Source: Yersinia similis (lineage in GTDB: Bacteria > Pseudomonadota > Gammaproteobacteria > Enterobacterales > Enterobacteriaceae). Taken from it: DNA of 64,000 nucleotides. A program made the translations under genes and the position numbers. Of this stretch, positions 31,970-47,409 are shown one piece after another. The DNA is taken from contig NZ_CGBP01000002.1 of the NCBI RefSeq assembly GCF_001053095.1, positions 62,001 to 126,000 of the forward strand, read 5' to 3'. Each line of letters begins with the position of its first letter. Within the stretch, counting starts at the first letter, position 1. Under the pieces are notes generated by a model. That model was not told the origin of the DNA. It did no database searches and saw only the letters and a list, made by a program, of their open reading frames with translations.

Positions 31970-33784
31970 TCAGTACGTGGTTTTGAAAACATGAATTGGG
32001 TTGACTAATGTGCCGGCAAATTTCAGATTCTTCTCTCGATCATCGAGATCGATCATTTGTTGATTATTCGCCATCTGTAGCCGATTAAGACAGGTACGGA
32101 CAAAATCAGCTTTAAAGAGATCGAACTTCTTGAATTTTTTAGCCATGGCAGGGTGTTGGTCTTGATAGGTATGGATGCAGTCAGCTACCAGCCGCCAGAA
32201 TTGGTGCTCATTAAGATTCAAATTTTTTTGCAGTAACGGCGTGAGGTAACGGAAAAAACAGTCGAAAATATCCAGAAAAATGTAATTGATCTTCATATCG
32301 TCTTCGATAGTGACATGTAGGAATTTGATGGCATCCGGTAGCCTAATATCCCCATTTAAAATAGCAATTTCCTCACCGATATCCTTCATCAAGACATGGA
32401 CTGGAACGTTATTTTCCAGGACTAACAGCAGGTTTTCCCCATGGGGCATAAATACCAAGTCGTAAGTAAAGAAGGCGTGTAATAAAGGCGAAAGATAGGC
32501 ATCCAGATAGTGTGCTATCCATGCATCTGCACTTAACCCCGATGAGTGTACCAAGGCGAAAATTACCGAGTTACCTGCATTATCACTGTGCAGTAAAGAG
32601 GCCATCGTCATTAAACGCTGGTGGCTGGCAAGTTTTGGCATAGGGCTTTCTCGCCACAGGGCCGAGAGCATTTTTTTATGGGGATTATCTTTAATTAAAG
32701 CGGTTTCAAAATGGGGGTTGAAATACCCCATAGCGGCTCTTTCGCATAGCAAGGTAAATTTTTTCTGCTGAAAGAAAGTATCTTGCTCAATTAAACCGCT
32801 AAGCCATTCATTGACCTGGGGCGTGGTTGCCATGCTATGAGGGGAAAGCCCACGCATAAAGCCCATATTCAAAATAGATAATGCCGTCTTAACATAATTT
32901 TTGTGTGGATTAGAGAGATTGAAAAATGTTCGAATGGATTGTTGGGCCAGATAACTATCCTGCCCTTGGCCTAAATAAATAATGTCGTTACGTGCAAGGT
33001 CCGCCGCAAAGCTGGTAGCAATCCTTTCATGCCATTGCCAAGGGTGCAGGGGCATAAAGAAATAATCTTGGGCGGTTAGCCCACGAGACGTTAAATACTG
33101 AGTAAATTGTTCCCATTGGTAATCGCCCAACTCCTCCTGCATTAATTGTGGGTAGCTGAGGCCGGTAAAACTGGAAAATACGGTTTTATCCTGATGCACT
33201 GCGATCCAGATTAAATTAATTGGATGGGCGCTTTCCGGTGCATAGGCAGCGTAGTCTGTAATATCAAAACCAATGCGGCCATTATTCGCGATAAAAACAG
33301 GGTGGCCCTCGCTCATCGCTGTTTCTACAGTTTGGTAATTGGCGTGAACCAATTGTGTGGCGCTAAGGTTATTCTGATGGTACTTAAAAGCGTAACCATA
33401 AAGGGTACTGGAGATTTCATCCAAATAGACGGGCAGCATTTTTTCTGAGATACCAAGCCGGTTATTTAATTCAATAATCAGCTGTAATGCATCCAGTGGC
33501 TGCGAGTGTCCATCAAGGGTTTTTGTTAAGGTGCCTGGTTCAATATCCAGGTGGTCAAGTTGATAACGTTTTGCTTTAAAAAGGTATTCTATTCGGTCTT
33601 GGTCTGGAGTGAAGCTATAGTGGTTATAGCCATCATCTTGTGTAACCAGGCAGACTGGGGCAATCAATTTCTCGTGAGTCAGTTCACGCAATATTTTTCC
33701 TACTACATGTACATTGGCGTGAGACCAATTTTCACCATTAAGATGTTGGATATTATTTTCATTGAATTGACGTTGTGAAACCAT
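31970..33784 (-). CDS. IucA/IucC-family NRPS-independent siderophore synthetase (second copy)
   Basis: 604 residues. Blocks match those of the first copy: GHPVFIANNGRIGFD, MPLHPWQWHERI, SIRTFFNLSNPHKNYVKTALS, NMGFMRGLSPHSMATTP and FMPHGENLLLVLEN. Two NIS synthetases in one locus fit a siderophore needing two successive condensations, or two substrate specificities. It heads the leftward arm, so one biosynthetic gene is co-transcribed with the uptake genes; the receptor gene follows after 210 bases. A pair of opposed Fur-like sites lies about 185 bases upstream. Confidence 0.93.
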   Translation of the reverse strand: MVSQRQFNENNIQHLNGENWSHANVHVVGKILRELTHEKLIAPVCLVTQDDGYNHYSFTPDQDRIEYLFKAKRYQLDHLDIEPGTLTKTLDGHSQPLDALQLIIELNNRLGISEKMLPVYLDEISSTLYGYAFKYHQNNLSATQLVHANYQTVETAMSEGHPVFIANNGRIGFDITDYAAYAPESAHPINLIWIAVHQDKTVFSSFTGLSYPQLMQEELGDYQWEQFTQYLTSRGLTAQDYFFMPLHPWQWHERIATSFAADLARNDIIYLGQGQDSYLAQQSIRTFFNLSNPHKNYVKTALSILNMGFMRGLSPHSMATTPQVNEWLSGLIEQDTFFQQKKFTLLCERAAMGYFNPHFETALIKDNPHKKMLSALWRESPMPKLASHQRLMTMASLLHSDNAGNSVIFALVHSSGLSADAWIAHYLDAYLSPLLHAFFTYDLVFMPHGENLLLVLENNVPVHVLMKDIGEEIAILNGDIRLPDAIKFLHVTIEDDMKINYIFLDIFDCFFRYLTPLLQKNLNLNEHQFWRLVADCIHTYQDQHPAMAKKFKKFDLFKADFVRTCLNRLQMANNQQMIDLDDREKNLKFAGTLVNPIHVFKTTY

Positions 33785-34732
33785 CTCTATAGTGTCCCTA
33801 TTAGTAGAGGATGAATTAATTTAATGATAAGCCCTGATTTCCGTTATGGTTTAATATCCATATGCGATTTATGTATATAATTCATGTGGGTAATTCTAAA
33901 GCTAAAATAGAGGAGTCATTATTCCATTCAAGGAGGGTTATATATATCATTACGCTCACTTAGATGCAAATGATTATTATTTATGTAAAATAATAATCAT
34001 TTATATCGCTATTTTGTTATGTAATGTGACAACATAACTGAGTTTTTAATTTGTTGGCATGACAGCATATTGTCAAGGTAAAGCAAGTATGTAACTTTGT
34101 TAAGTATAGGGTTGTATCTGTTTGAAATACGAGAGTAATTATTACGGAGTAATATAATTAGTTAAGTTGAATGGAATAACCATTTTGATATAAAAAATAG
34201 TTAAAAATAACATTTGGTTATAATAAGGCTGTTATATTATATAATTTGTTGCTCGTGTCGTTATCCGAAATGAAGGTGTGTTGCCTTATTAAGGTGGTGC
34301 TCCGCATTGTCATTATGGGTATTTTGTTTTCTAGAGAAGGTTTCTGGCTGTATTGCTTCATGTGTTCATTTCATTAATAAGTGAATTTTTTCTTAACTCT
34401 CAATTTATTTATTGTATTTTTTTAAAAAACACAGTATCAATTTTTTTACTAAACGTATCTATTATTGAAATGTTTATTGATATTTTTAAAATGTAATCAA
34501 GAACCTTCTGATGTAAACTGACGAAAGATTAATGAATAATAAGTCACCACTGATTGTCTCACCTGGCCTACGGCATCAATCACCCTCTGCGATCTTAAAG
34601 TCATTAGCGTTACGGGTAGGCGGCACTGATGAACTGGCTCAGAACAGTGATTCAGATGAGAGAATGTGGCTAACAACGCTGTAACTTCAGGTAAGAAGGG
34701 GACAGCGGCTCAAAATTGAAGAGGTCAGAGTA
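33785..34732. other. Long AT-rich intergenic region
   Basis: 948 bases with no supportable gene. It contains the divergent regulatory regions of the leftward siderophore arm (including the Fur-like palindrome at 33966-34005) and of galU. Nothing resembling a JUMPstart/ops element precedes galU. The middle part (34050-34500) is very AT-rich; I see no known sRNA there. Confidence 0.5.
33966..34005. promoter_or_regulatory. Palindromic pair of Fur-like boxes
   Basis: AAATGATTATTATTT and AAAATAATAATCATTT face each other around ATGT, giving a near-perfect inverted repeat. Each half contains ATAATCATT and matches the 19-bp Fur consensus at about 13 positions. The site is about 185 bases upstream of the synthetase start, so the leader would be long. 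Iron repression is inferred. Confidence 0.6.
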
Positions 34733-35623
34733 ATGAAGTGTTTAAAAGCCGTCATTCCTGTTGCTGGGCTAGGTACCCGTATGTTGCCAGCGACTAAAGC
34801 TATTCCGAAGGAAATGCTCCCGGTCGTCGATAAACCCCTGATCCAGTATATTGTGGATGAATGTGTTGCCGCCGGGGTTAAAGAGATAGTACTGGTGAGC
34901 CATTCATCCAAGAATGCGATAGAGAATCATTTTGATACTTCATTTGAACTGGAAGCCGCGCTGGAATCACGGGTTAAGCGGCAGTTATTGAAAGAGATCA
35001 AAAATATTTGCCCGGCGGATGTCACGATTATGCAAGTGCGGCAGGGTCATGCTAAAGGTTTGGGGCATGCGGTGTTATGTGCTCAATCGATGGTGGGGGA
35101 TAATCCTTTTATCGTCATGCTACCGGATGTACTACTTGATGATTCAACGGCTGATTTATCAAAAGAAAATCTTGCTAGTATGATTAAGCGCTTCGAAGAG
35201 ACCGGCCATAGCCAAATCATGGTTGAGCCAGTGCCCAAAGCGGATGTCTCCAAATACGGTATTGCGGATTGTGGCCTCGTGGCATTAGCGCCAGGCGAAA
35301 GCACGTTGATGACAGCGGTCGTAGAAAAACCGGCTATAGCCGAGGCCCCGTCTAATCTTGCCGTGGTTGGGCGCTATGTCTTATCTAAAAACATCTGGCC
35401 GTTGCTTGAGAAAACACCTCGCGGTGCGGGGGATGAAATTCAACTGACCGATGCCATTGCGATGTTAATGCAGCAAGAACCCGTAGAGGCATTTCATATG
35501 ACGGGTAAATCTCATGATTGCGGCGATAAACTAGGCTATATGAAAGCTTTTGTGACTTATGGTGTTCGCCATAATACTGAAGGCGAAAAGTTTACTGTCT
35601 GGCTGAAACAGCAACTCGACTAA
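34733..35623 (+). CDS. galU: UTP-glucose-1-phosphate uridylyltransferase
   Basis: 296 residues. Makes UDP-glucose from UTP and glucose-1-phosphate, the precursor of LPS sugars, galactose metabolism and osmoregulated glucans. The nucleotide-binding loop is [20 protein letters not shown] with Thr15 and Arg16 intact, followed by LPDVLLDD and, near residue 230, [12 protein letters not shown]. These intact positions distinguish it from the neighbouring GalF. The ATG has a GAGGTCAGAGTA ribosome site. It lies 65 bases upstream of galF on the same strand. Confidence 0.93.
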   Translation: MKCLKAVIPVAGLGTRMLPATKAIPKEMLPVVDKPLIQYIVDECVAAGVKEIVLVSHSSKNAIENHFDTSFELEAALESRVKRQLLKEIKNICPADVTIMQVRQGHAKGLGHAVLCAQSMVGDNPFIVMLPDVLLDDSTADLSKENLASMIKRFEETGHSQIMVEPVPKADVSKYGIADCGLVALAPGESTLMTAVVEKPAIAEAPSNLAVVGRYVLSKNIWPLLEKTPRGAGDEIQLTDAIAMLMQQEPVEAFHMTGKSHDCGDKLGYMKAFVTYGVRHNTEGEKFTVWLKQQLD

Positions 35624-35688
35624 ATGATGCATTGTCAGGCTGAGTGTATGCCGATTTTTAATTTACCTTATAGAATCTGTAGGTAAGC

Positions 35689-36582
35689 ATGACCAAATTG
35701 AAAGCAGTCATCCCCGTCGCTGGTTTAGGCATGAGAATGCTTCCGGCGACCAAAGCTATTCCGAAAGAGATGTTGCCAATCGTTGATAAGCCACTGATCC
35801 AGTATGTGGTGAACGAATGTGCTGCTGCTGGCATCAACGAAATCATTCTGATAACCCATTCATCCAAGAACGCCGTAGAAAACCATTTTGATACCTCCTA
35901 TGAATTGGAAGCGATGCTAGAGGCTCGTGTTAAGCGCCAGCTATTGGATGAAGTACAGTCGATTTGCCCACCGGGTGTGACAATAATGCACATTCGTCAA
36001 GGGCATCCTGAGGGATTGGGCCACGCTGTTTTATGTGCCAAACCGTTAGTGGGGGATTCGCCATTTGTTGTCTTGCTGCCAGATGTTCTGATTGATGATG
36101 AACAATCTGATTTAACCCGCGATAATCTGGCTCAATTAGTGCAACGCTTTGAAGAAACAGGGGTCAGCCAAGTTTTGGTTCATTCGGTAGATCCTGAAAC
36201 ACTGTCTAATTATTCGGTGGTTTCATGTGAGAAATCGACCTTGCTGCCAGGGGAGAGTAGCCGGATTAATGCCATGATCGAGAAGCCACAAAGCTGTGCA
36301 GACTTACAATCAAATCTGTCCGCGGTAGGGCGCTATGTGCTGTCAGAGCATATTTGGCCATTGTTGGAGCAGACTAAACCCGGCGCTTGGGGGCGTATCC
36401 AACTGACCGATGCTATTGATGCTTTGGCTGCGGTGGAGGCGGTTGATGCGGTCGCCTTAACCGGTAAGTCCTATAACTGCGGTGAGAAACTCGGCTATAT
36501 GCAAGCTTATGTGGCTTATGGTTTGCGTCACCCACAGCAAGGTGCTGAGTTTAAGTCGTGGTTAAAGGATTTCGTTGCGTAA
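35689..36582 (+). CDS. galF: GalF, GalU paralogue (probable non-catalytic or modulatory)
   Basis: 297 residues, clearly paralogous to the gene just upstream. It shows the GalF-type substitutions: Met15 in place of Thr in [20 protein letters not shown], and [13 protein letters not shown] in place of [13 protein letters not shown]. coli GalF carries the same AWGRIQ change and has little pyrophosphorylase activity, acting as a modulator of GalU. The position upstream of gnd is as in E. coli, where O-antigen genes separate them; here only 411 bases do. Calling it GalF rather than a second GalU is inference from these residues. Confidence 0.85.
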   Translation: MTKLKAVIPVAGLGMRMLPATKAIPKEMLPIVDKPLIQYVVNECAAAGINEIILITHSSKNAVENHFDTSYELEAMLEARVKRQLLDEVQSICPPGVTIMHIRQGHPEGLGHAVLCAKPLVGDSPFVVLLPDVLIDDEQSDLTRDNLAQLVQRFEETGVSQVLVHSVDPETLSNYSVVSCEKSTLLPGESSRINAMIEKPQSCADLQSNLSAVGRYVLSEHIWPLLEQTKPGAWGRIQLTDAIDALAAVEAVDAVALTGKSYNCGEKLGYMQAYVAYGLRHPQQGAEFKSWLKDFVA

Positions 36583-36993
36583 ACTCAATCAACGGTAACG
36601 GGTACATAATCCGATAATAGAGACATATCCGATAATAGATATATCCGATAGATAGAAAAGCAATCCTTGGGGGATCGAGCCGCGCCATTTGTGGTGCGGG
36701 CGCTTTACTCTTCTGCCTATCCTCACCGTTCTAAGGGAGTCATCGGGGTTTGTCAGCTATCTGAGGTTATCCTTACGATAGATTTTTGTACAAACTGGCA
36801 GGTGGATTTGCGTTTATTGACCGATAACCTCGCGAAAGCAAACGTGTGCGCACAGCAACTGGTCAGTTGTGCTATCTATCGCACCAATCACTACCCAGCT
36901 GACATAATCCTGAGTTAACATGTTTCCCACATCAAAAACCTGTTGGCCTTAAGGCTGGTAACAGGTGTTATCCTTCAGACAGGAGTTTTTTTA
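36583..36993. other. galF-gnd intergenic region with partial YPAL-type repeat
   Basis: 411 bases without a credible gene; a small frame across 36667-36918 is produced by the repeat. It holds a short direct-repeat stretch (TCCGATAATAGA / TCCGATAATAGAT / TCCGATAGATAG, 36609-36655), the YPAL-type copy, and presumably the gnd promoter. Confidence 0.5.
36667..36765. repeat. YPAL-type element, partial copy
   Basis: Shares long blocks with 25260-25364: TCGAGCCGCGCC, GCGCTTTACTC, CTGCCTATCCTCACCGTT and CATCGGGGTTTGTCAGC. The left palindrome arm of the full element is missing, so this is a truncated copy. Confidence 0.75.
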
Positions 36994-38403
36994 ATGTCCA
37001 AACAACAGATCGGCGTTGTCGGTATGGCGGTGATGGGCCGTAACCTGGCGCTCAACATCGAAAGCCGTGGCTATTCCGTTTCTATTTTTAACCGTTCATC
37101 AGACAAAACCGACGAAGTGGTTGCCGAGAATCCAGGTAAGAATCTGGTGCCGAGTTATACCGTTGAAGAGTTTGTTGATTCACTGGAAAAACCGCGCCGT
37201 ATCCTGCTGATGGTGAAAGCGGGTGAAGCAACAGATAAAACGATCGCTTCACTGACGCCGCATCTTGATAAAGGCGATATTCTGATTGATGGTGGCAATA
37301 CTTATTACAAAGACACCATTCGTCGTAACCGTGAACTTTCTGCACAAGGCTTTAACTTTATCGGTACCGGCGTGTCTGGTGGTGAAGAGGGCGCATTGAA
37401 AGGCCCTTCTATCATGCCGGGTGGCCAGAAAGAAGCCTACGAATTGGTTGCCCCGATCCTTGAGAAAATTGCGGCCCGTGCTGATGATGGTGACGCCTGC
37501 GTTGCCTATATCGGTGCTGACGGTGCTGGCCATTACGTTAAAATGGTTCACAACGGTATCGAATACGGTGATATGCAATTGATCGCCGAAGCCTATTCAC
37601 TGCTGAAACAGTCTCTGGGTCTGAGCAATGAAGAGCTGGCCAGTACTTTTGCTGGGTGGAACAAAGGCGAACTGAACAGCTACCTGATTGATATCACTAA
37701 AGACATCTTCACCAAGAAAGACGAAGACGGTAACTATCTGGTTGATGTGATCCTGGACGAAGCTGCCAACAAAGGCACCGGTAAATGGACCAGCCAAAGT
37801 TCTCTGGACTTGGGTGAGCCGTTAACACTGATCACTGAATCTGTGTTTGCCCGTTACTTGTCTTCTCTGAAAGATCAACGTGTTGCTGCCTCTAAAGTGT
37901 TGACTGGTCCTAAAGTTCAGCCTTTCACCGGTGATAAAGCCGAGTTTATCGAAAAAATTCGTCGCGCGCTGTATCTGGGTAAAATCGTTTCTTACGCACA
38001 AGGTTTCTCTCAACTGAAAGCGGCATCTAACGAGAATAACTGGGATCTGAATTACGGTGAAATCGCGAAGATTTTCCGTGCTGGCTGTATTATTCGTGCT
38101 CAGTTCCTGCAAAAAATTACTGATGCTTATGCAGAAAACGCAGATATCGCTAACTTGCTGCTGGCACCGTACTTCAAGCAAATTGCTGATGAATACCAGC
38201 AAGCGCTGCGTGATGTGGTGTCTTATGCGGTACAAAACGGTATCCCAACGCCAACATTCTCTGCTGCGATTAACTATTACGACAGCTACCGTTCAGCCGT
38301 GCTGCCTGCTAACTTGATCCAGGCACAGCGTGACTATTTCGGTGCGCATACGTATAAGCGGACAGATAAAGAAGGTGTGTTCCATACTGAGTGGATGGCG
38401 TAA
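36994..38403 (+). CDS. gnd: 6-phosphogluconate dehydrogenase (decarboxylating)
   Basis: 469 residues from ATG 36994 ([20 protein letters not shown]), after a CAGGAGTTTTTTTA ribosome site. Converts 6-phosphogluconate to ribulose-5-phosphate with NADP in the pentose phosphate pathway. The Rossmann motif [15 protein letters not shown] opens the protein. The catalytic region [19 protein letters not shown] (about 127-145), [10 protein letters not shown] and [16 protein letters not shown] follow. Base use is noticeably more biased to highly expressed codons than in its neighbours. Confidence 0.98.
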   Translation: MSKQQIGVVGMAVMGRNLALNIESRGYSVSIFNRSSDKTDEVVAENPGKNLVPSYTVEEFVDSLEKPRRILLMVKAGEATDKTIASLTPHLDKGDILIDGGNTYYKDTIRRNRELSAQGFNFIGTGVSGGEEGALKGPSIMPGGQKEAYELVAPILEKIAARADDGDACVAYIGADGAGHYVKMVHNGIEYGDMQLIAEAYSLLKQSLGLSNEELASTFAGWNKGELNSYLIDITKDIFTKKDEDGNYLVDVILDEAANKGTGKWTSQSSLDLGEPLTLITESVFARYLSSLKDQRVAASKVLTGPKVQPFTGDKAEFIEKIRRALYLGKIVSYAQGFSQLKAASNENNWDLNYGEIAKIFRAGCIIRAQFLQKITDAYAENADIANLLLAPYFKQIADEYQQALRDVVSYAVQNGIPTPTFSAAINYYDSYRSAVLPANLIQAQRDYFGAHTYKRTDKEGVFHTEWMA

Positions 38404-38559
38404 TCCCTTTAACGGCAACTGTGCTTTGCTATTCCAGGATTGCGCAGTGTTCGGACTCCTCACGTACTGTGTGCACGCTCCGAGTCACTTCGTGCTGGGC
38501 GGGCCGTTGAGACCATAGGGTTTAAGATACAGGCGACTCACCCGTTTAACGCTATCCAA

Positions 38560-38600
38560 TAAAAAATGCCCCCAGTGATAAGCTGGAGGCGTTTTTTTTG
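38560..38600. terminator. Bidirectional terminator between gnd and the his operon
   Basis: GCCCCCAG ... CTGGAGGC stem with AAAAAA to the left and TTTTTTTT to the right, so it can end both converging transcripts. Confidence 0.85.
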
Positions 38601-38620
38601 CCAGCGAGCCAGCCAGAAAA

Positions 38621-39228
38621 TTATTTCTCGTGGCGTTCCCGTAGGCGGCTAATCACGGTACTGAAGTCCAAATTTTGATCCTGCAATAACACCAGCAGGT
38701 GATACATCAAATCAGAGGCTTCATTCGTCAGCTCTTCACGGTCATTCACTGTGGCGGCCAGTGCGGTTTCAACCCCTTCTTCCCCCACCTTCTGCGCGAT
38801 ACGTTTGGTGCCACTGGCATACAGTTTTGCCGTGTAAGAACTGGCTGGATCAGCAGACTTACGTGATGCCAACAACTGCTCCAGTTGATACAGGAAACTC
38901 CAGTCACTGGCCGCAGGCGCGAAGCAACTGCTATTGCCCAAGTGGCAGGTTGGGCCGATAGGGTTCACCAGAATCAGCAACGTATCGTTGTCACAATCAG
39001 GATAAATATTCATTACGTTAAGGAAATGACCAGAGCGTTCGCCTTTGGTCCACAAACGCTGTTTGGTACGAGAGAAGAAGGTGACTTTGCCGGTTTTCTC
39101 AGTGACCGCCAGTGCTTCCTGATTCATATACCCCATCATCAGAACTTCGCCGGATACGGCATGCTGAACGATGGCTGGCATTAGGTTATCGACTTTTTCC
39201 CAATCTAATTGGTTGATTTGTTGTTCTG

Positions 39229-39235
<7 letters not shown>
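38621..39235 (-). CDS. hisI: HisIE, phosphoribosyl-AMP cyclohydrolase / phosphoribosyl-ATP pyrophosphatase
   Basis: 204 residues, the bifunctional enterobacterial fusion. Residues 1-115 are the cyclohydrolase ([21 protein letters not shown], then [19 protein letters not shown], zinc and substrate site). Residues 116-204 are the pyrophosphatase helices with [25 protein letters not shown]. Catalyses steps two and three of histidine synthesis. Overlaps hisF by seven bases at the end of the operon. Confidence 0.97.
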
Positions 39236-44854
<5,619 letters not shown>

Positions 44855-44857
44855 GGG

Positions 44858-45757
44858 TTACTCCATCATTTTTTCAATCGGTAATACCAGAATGGAGCTG
44901 GCACCCAGCGCCTTCAATTTCTCCATGGTTTCCCAGAACAACGTTTCGCTGCTGACCATGTGCATGGCAACACGGCTCTTGTCACCGGCCAGTGGCAGAA
45001 TGGTTGGGCGTTCAGCCCCTGGCAACAGAGTAATGATTTCGTCCAGACGTTCGCTCGGCGCGTGCATCATGATGTACTTGGATTCACGCGCTTGGATCAC
45101 CCCTTGAATACGGGTCATCAGGCGGTCAATCAGTTGCTGTTTATCAACGGACATTTCACCATCACGTTGGATCAGGCAGGCTTTTGAGCGGTAGATCACT
45201 TCAACTTCGCGCAGGCCATTGGCTTCCAGCGTGGCACCGGTGGACACCAAATCACAGATGGCATCGGCCAAACCAGCACGCGGGGCTACTTCAACAGAAC
45301 CATTCAATAAACAGGATTTAAAACGAACGCCTTGTTTATCGAGATACTGTTTTAAAATGTGCGGATAAGAGGTGGCGATACGCGTATCTTGCAGGCATTG
45401 CGGCCCAGTGTATTCAGCATCCAGTGGGGCGGCCAGTGACAGGCGGCAGCCACCAAAATCCAGGCGACGTAGGGTGAAATAGCGAGGGTCGTCGCCTTGA
45501 GCGCGGCGATTAAGTAACTCTTCTTCCAGCACGTTCTCGCCGATAATACCCAGATCGACCACACCATCCATCACCAAACCGGGGATATCATCATCACGGA
45601 CCCGCAGAATATCGATGGGCATGTTCTCTGCGAAGGCTATCAGGCGCTGCTGTTGCAGGTTGATTTTAATCCCGCAGCGGGACAACAACTCTTGGGATTC
45701 ATCACTCAGGCGACCCGATTTCTGCATCGCGATACGTAAACGTGTTTTATCCAGCAT
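44858..45757 (-). CDS. hisG: ATP phosphoribosyltransferase
   Basis: 299 residues, the long homohexameric form with a C-terminal regulatory ACT-like domain where histidine binds. Catalytic parts are [30 protein letters not shown] and [18 protein letters not shown] (PRPP loop). First and feedback-controlled step of histidine synthesis, first structural gene of the operon. Confidence 0.98.
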   Translation of the reverse strand: MLDKTRLRIAMQKSGRLSDESQELLSRCGIKINLQQQRLIAFAENMPIDILRVRDDDIPGLVMDGVVDLGIIGENVLEEELLNRRAQGDDPRYFTLRRLDFGGCRLSLAAPLDAEYTGPQCLQDTRIATSYPHILKQYLDKQGVRFKSCLLNGSVEVAPRAGLADAICDLVSTGATLEANGLREVEVIYRSKACLIQRDGEMSVDKQQLIDRLMTRIQGVIQARESKYIMMHAPSERLDEIITLLPGAERPTILPLAGDKSRVAMHMVSSETLFWETMEKLKALGASSILVLPIEKMME

Positions 45758-45935
45758 GGTAATCCTCTTAATTTATTAATTTATCCCCTTCGTCCTTGAC
45801 GTCGCAGGGTTGTTAGCTACATTCACTCGCCCAACTTACTGACTCATTGACTCACTTGAGCCAGCTCATTGGGTGTCGTTCGCTTACCGCCTGCCTGCAA
45901 TGCCAATTACGTTGGGTCTATAAAATGATGAGCAA

Positions 45936-45970
45936 TAAAAAAGCCCTCGGAAGATTATCTTCCGAGGGCT
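45936..45970 (-). terminator. his operon attenuator terminator
   Basis: Reading the minus strand, AGAGCCCTCGGAAGAT pairs with ATCTTCCGAGGGCT and is followed by TTTTTTATTG. It lies between hisL and hisG and is the classical attenuator hairpin that forms when histidyl-tRNA is plentiful. Confidence 0.93.
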
Positions 45971-46039
45971 CTCTACTGCGTTCTCTACGCCACCTGGAAG
46001 ATTCGTTAACCGTCTTCCAGCACACATCGGCCTGTAAGA

Positions 46040-46087
46040 CTAGTCAGGATGATGGTGGTGATGGTGATTAAATTGAACGCGATTCAT
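46040..46087 (-). CDS. hisL: his operon leader peptide
   Basis: 15 codons from ATG 46087: [15 protein letters not shown] then TAG, with six consecutive His codons (E. coli has seven). Ribosome stalling here under histidine starvation prevents formation of the terminator at 45936-45970. Too short for most gene finders, but position, sequence and hairpin leave little doubt. Confidence 0.95.
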
Positions 46088-46462
46088 AGTGGCTTCTCTG
46101 TTTGGGCTGTTTTGAATAAATCAAAGAATTAATCAAAATAGCCATATTCGGAACGTGTCATAATTTCTGTCAATTAACGTAAACCATCAGGCTGGTACAG
46201 CGCAACCTTTTTCTGGCCAGATGCTTTTATTTCACAGTGGCTAAAATGAATTTATTTGCCATAAATTGTTTCTTTTATGGTGATTATCACTGAATTTTAA
46301 TTTTCAGTAAGCAGATTGTTTCTTTGATGTGCCATTGTGCCGATGAAAGAAAAGAAAGACCTAATAATTGTTAGGTGACACCAACTGGCGTAAGTTATCG
46401 GTATAGCATGTGTTAGCAGTATGAGAAGCCAATACTCAGAGCCGCGAGAGGAAATCATTGAG
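46088..46462. other. Divergent promoter region hisL-yeeZ
   Basis: 375 bases, AT-rich, no additional gene. It must contain the his promoter (minus strand) and the yeeZ promoter (plus strand); I cannot assign boxes reliably. Confidence 0.5.
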
Positions 46463-47290
46463 ATGAAAAAAGTAGCCATTATTGGGCTGGGTTGGTTGGG
46501 TATGCCGTTGGCGCAATCACTGAACCGTCGTGGGATCGACGTGGTGGGGAGCAAAACCACCCCTGATGGTGTCGATGCGGCTCGCATGAGCGGAATTAAT
46601 TGCTACCCATTGGTACTGACACCGGAATTAATTTGTGAGCCAGACGATCTGGCACAACTGATGGCGGTAGATGCATTGGTTATCACTTTACCCGCCAGCC
46701 GCACCACCGCTGGCGGGGATCACTATTTTCAAGCGGTACAACAGGTGGTTGATAGCGCACTGGCTTTTGGTGTCCCACGGATTATTTTCACCAGCTCTAC
46801 CTCGGTATATGGTGAAACCCGTGGTCGTATAAAAGAAAGTTCACCGCTACAGCCAGTTACGGTCGCGGGTAAGACATTAATGGCGCTGGAGCAGTGGTTG
46901 CATCAATTACCTCATACTTCCGTTGATATTCTGCGTCTTGCGGGGCTGGTGGGTACAGATCGTCATCCAGGGCGTTTCCTTGCTGGTAAAACGGGAGTGA
47001 AAGGGGGCTCGCAAGGGGTGAATCTGGTACATCAGGAAGATGTGATCGCCGCTATCGAATTATTGCTGAATCGGCCAAAAGGCGGGCATCTTTATAATTT
47101 GTGCGCCCCCCTTCATCCTGGAAAGCGTGATTTTTACCCAGCGTGTGCGCGGGCGTTACAGTTGACCCCGCCTGAATTTGCCGTTGAGGAGCAAGAGGGC
47201 GCTAACCGCGAGATTGATGGCAGCAAAATTTGCAGTGAATTGGGGTTTGAGTATTTGTATCCGGATCCTTCGCGGATGCCGTTGAATTAA
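46463..47290 (+). CDS. yeeZ: YeeZ, NAD(P)-binding extended-SDR-like protein
   Basis: 275 residues from ATG 46463 (MKKVAIIGLGWLGMPLAQSL), preceded by GAGAGGAAATCATTGAG. N-terminal dinucleotide-binding GLGWLGMPLAQ; then VIITLPASRTTAGG and the region FTSSTSVYGETRGRIKESS typical of epimerase-like SDRs. Substrate unknown. Divergent from hisL, exactly as in E. coli. Confidence 0.93.
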   Translation: MKKVAIIGLGWLGMPLAQSLNRRGIDVVGSKTTPDGVDAARMSGINCYPLVLTPELICEPDDLAQLMAVDALVITLPASRTTAGGDHYFQAVQQVVDSALAFGVPRIIFTSSTSVYGETRGRIKESSPLQPVTVAGKTLMALEQWLHQLPHTSVDILRLAGLVGTDRHPGRFLAGKTGVKGGSQGVNLVHQEDVIAAIELLLNRPKGGHLYNLCAPLHPGKRDFYPACARALQLTPPEFAVEEQEGANREIDGSKICSELGFEYLYPDPSRMPLN

Positions 47291-47364
47291 GTTATTTCTT
47301 GAGTGGTGGTCGCGAGTTGGTTTTTATTTTTAAGGGATTGTTATTTCCAAGGGGTTTATGCTTC

Positions 47365-47394
47365 AAGGGATTGCCTATTTGCAATCCCTTTTAA
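47365..47394. terminator. Terminator hairpin between yeeZ and the small membrane gene
   Basis: Perfect 10-bp stem AAGGGATTGC / GCAATCCCTT with a six-base loop, followed by TT on the plus strand. It lies between the convergent ends of yeeZ and the ORF at 47410. Confidence 0.8.
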
Positions 47395-47409
47395 AATAAT
47401 AATTACCAT

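Noticed and set aside
31756-31992. 78-residue frame between receptor and second synthetase
   Set aside because: It is generated by the 17-bp tandem repeat (FYETPIFTTYRF-type repetition) and overlaps the synthetase end.
34560-34732. Possible JUMPstart/ops element upstream of galU
   Set aside because: There is a GGGTAGGCGG-like stretch, but the ops core GGCGGTAGC is not present, and no polysaccharide operon follows.
34733-36582. galU/galF tandem as an assembly duplication
   Set aside because: The two copies differ throughout at DNA and protein level, including functionally diagnostic residues, so they are true paralogues.
36667-36918. 83-residue open frame between galF and gnd
   Set aside because: It is created by the YPAL-type repeat and has no protein-like conservation or ribosome site.
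38403-38560. Possible additional miniature repeat after gnd
   Set aside because: GC-rich inverted pieces are present, but they do not share the ends of the YPAL-type or ERIC elements; evidence insufficient.
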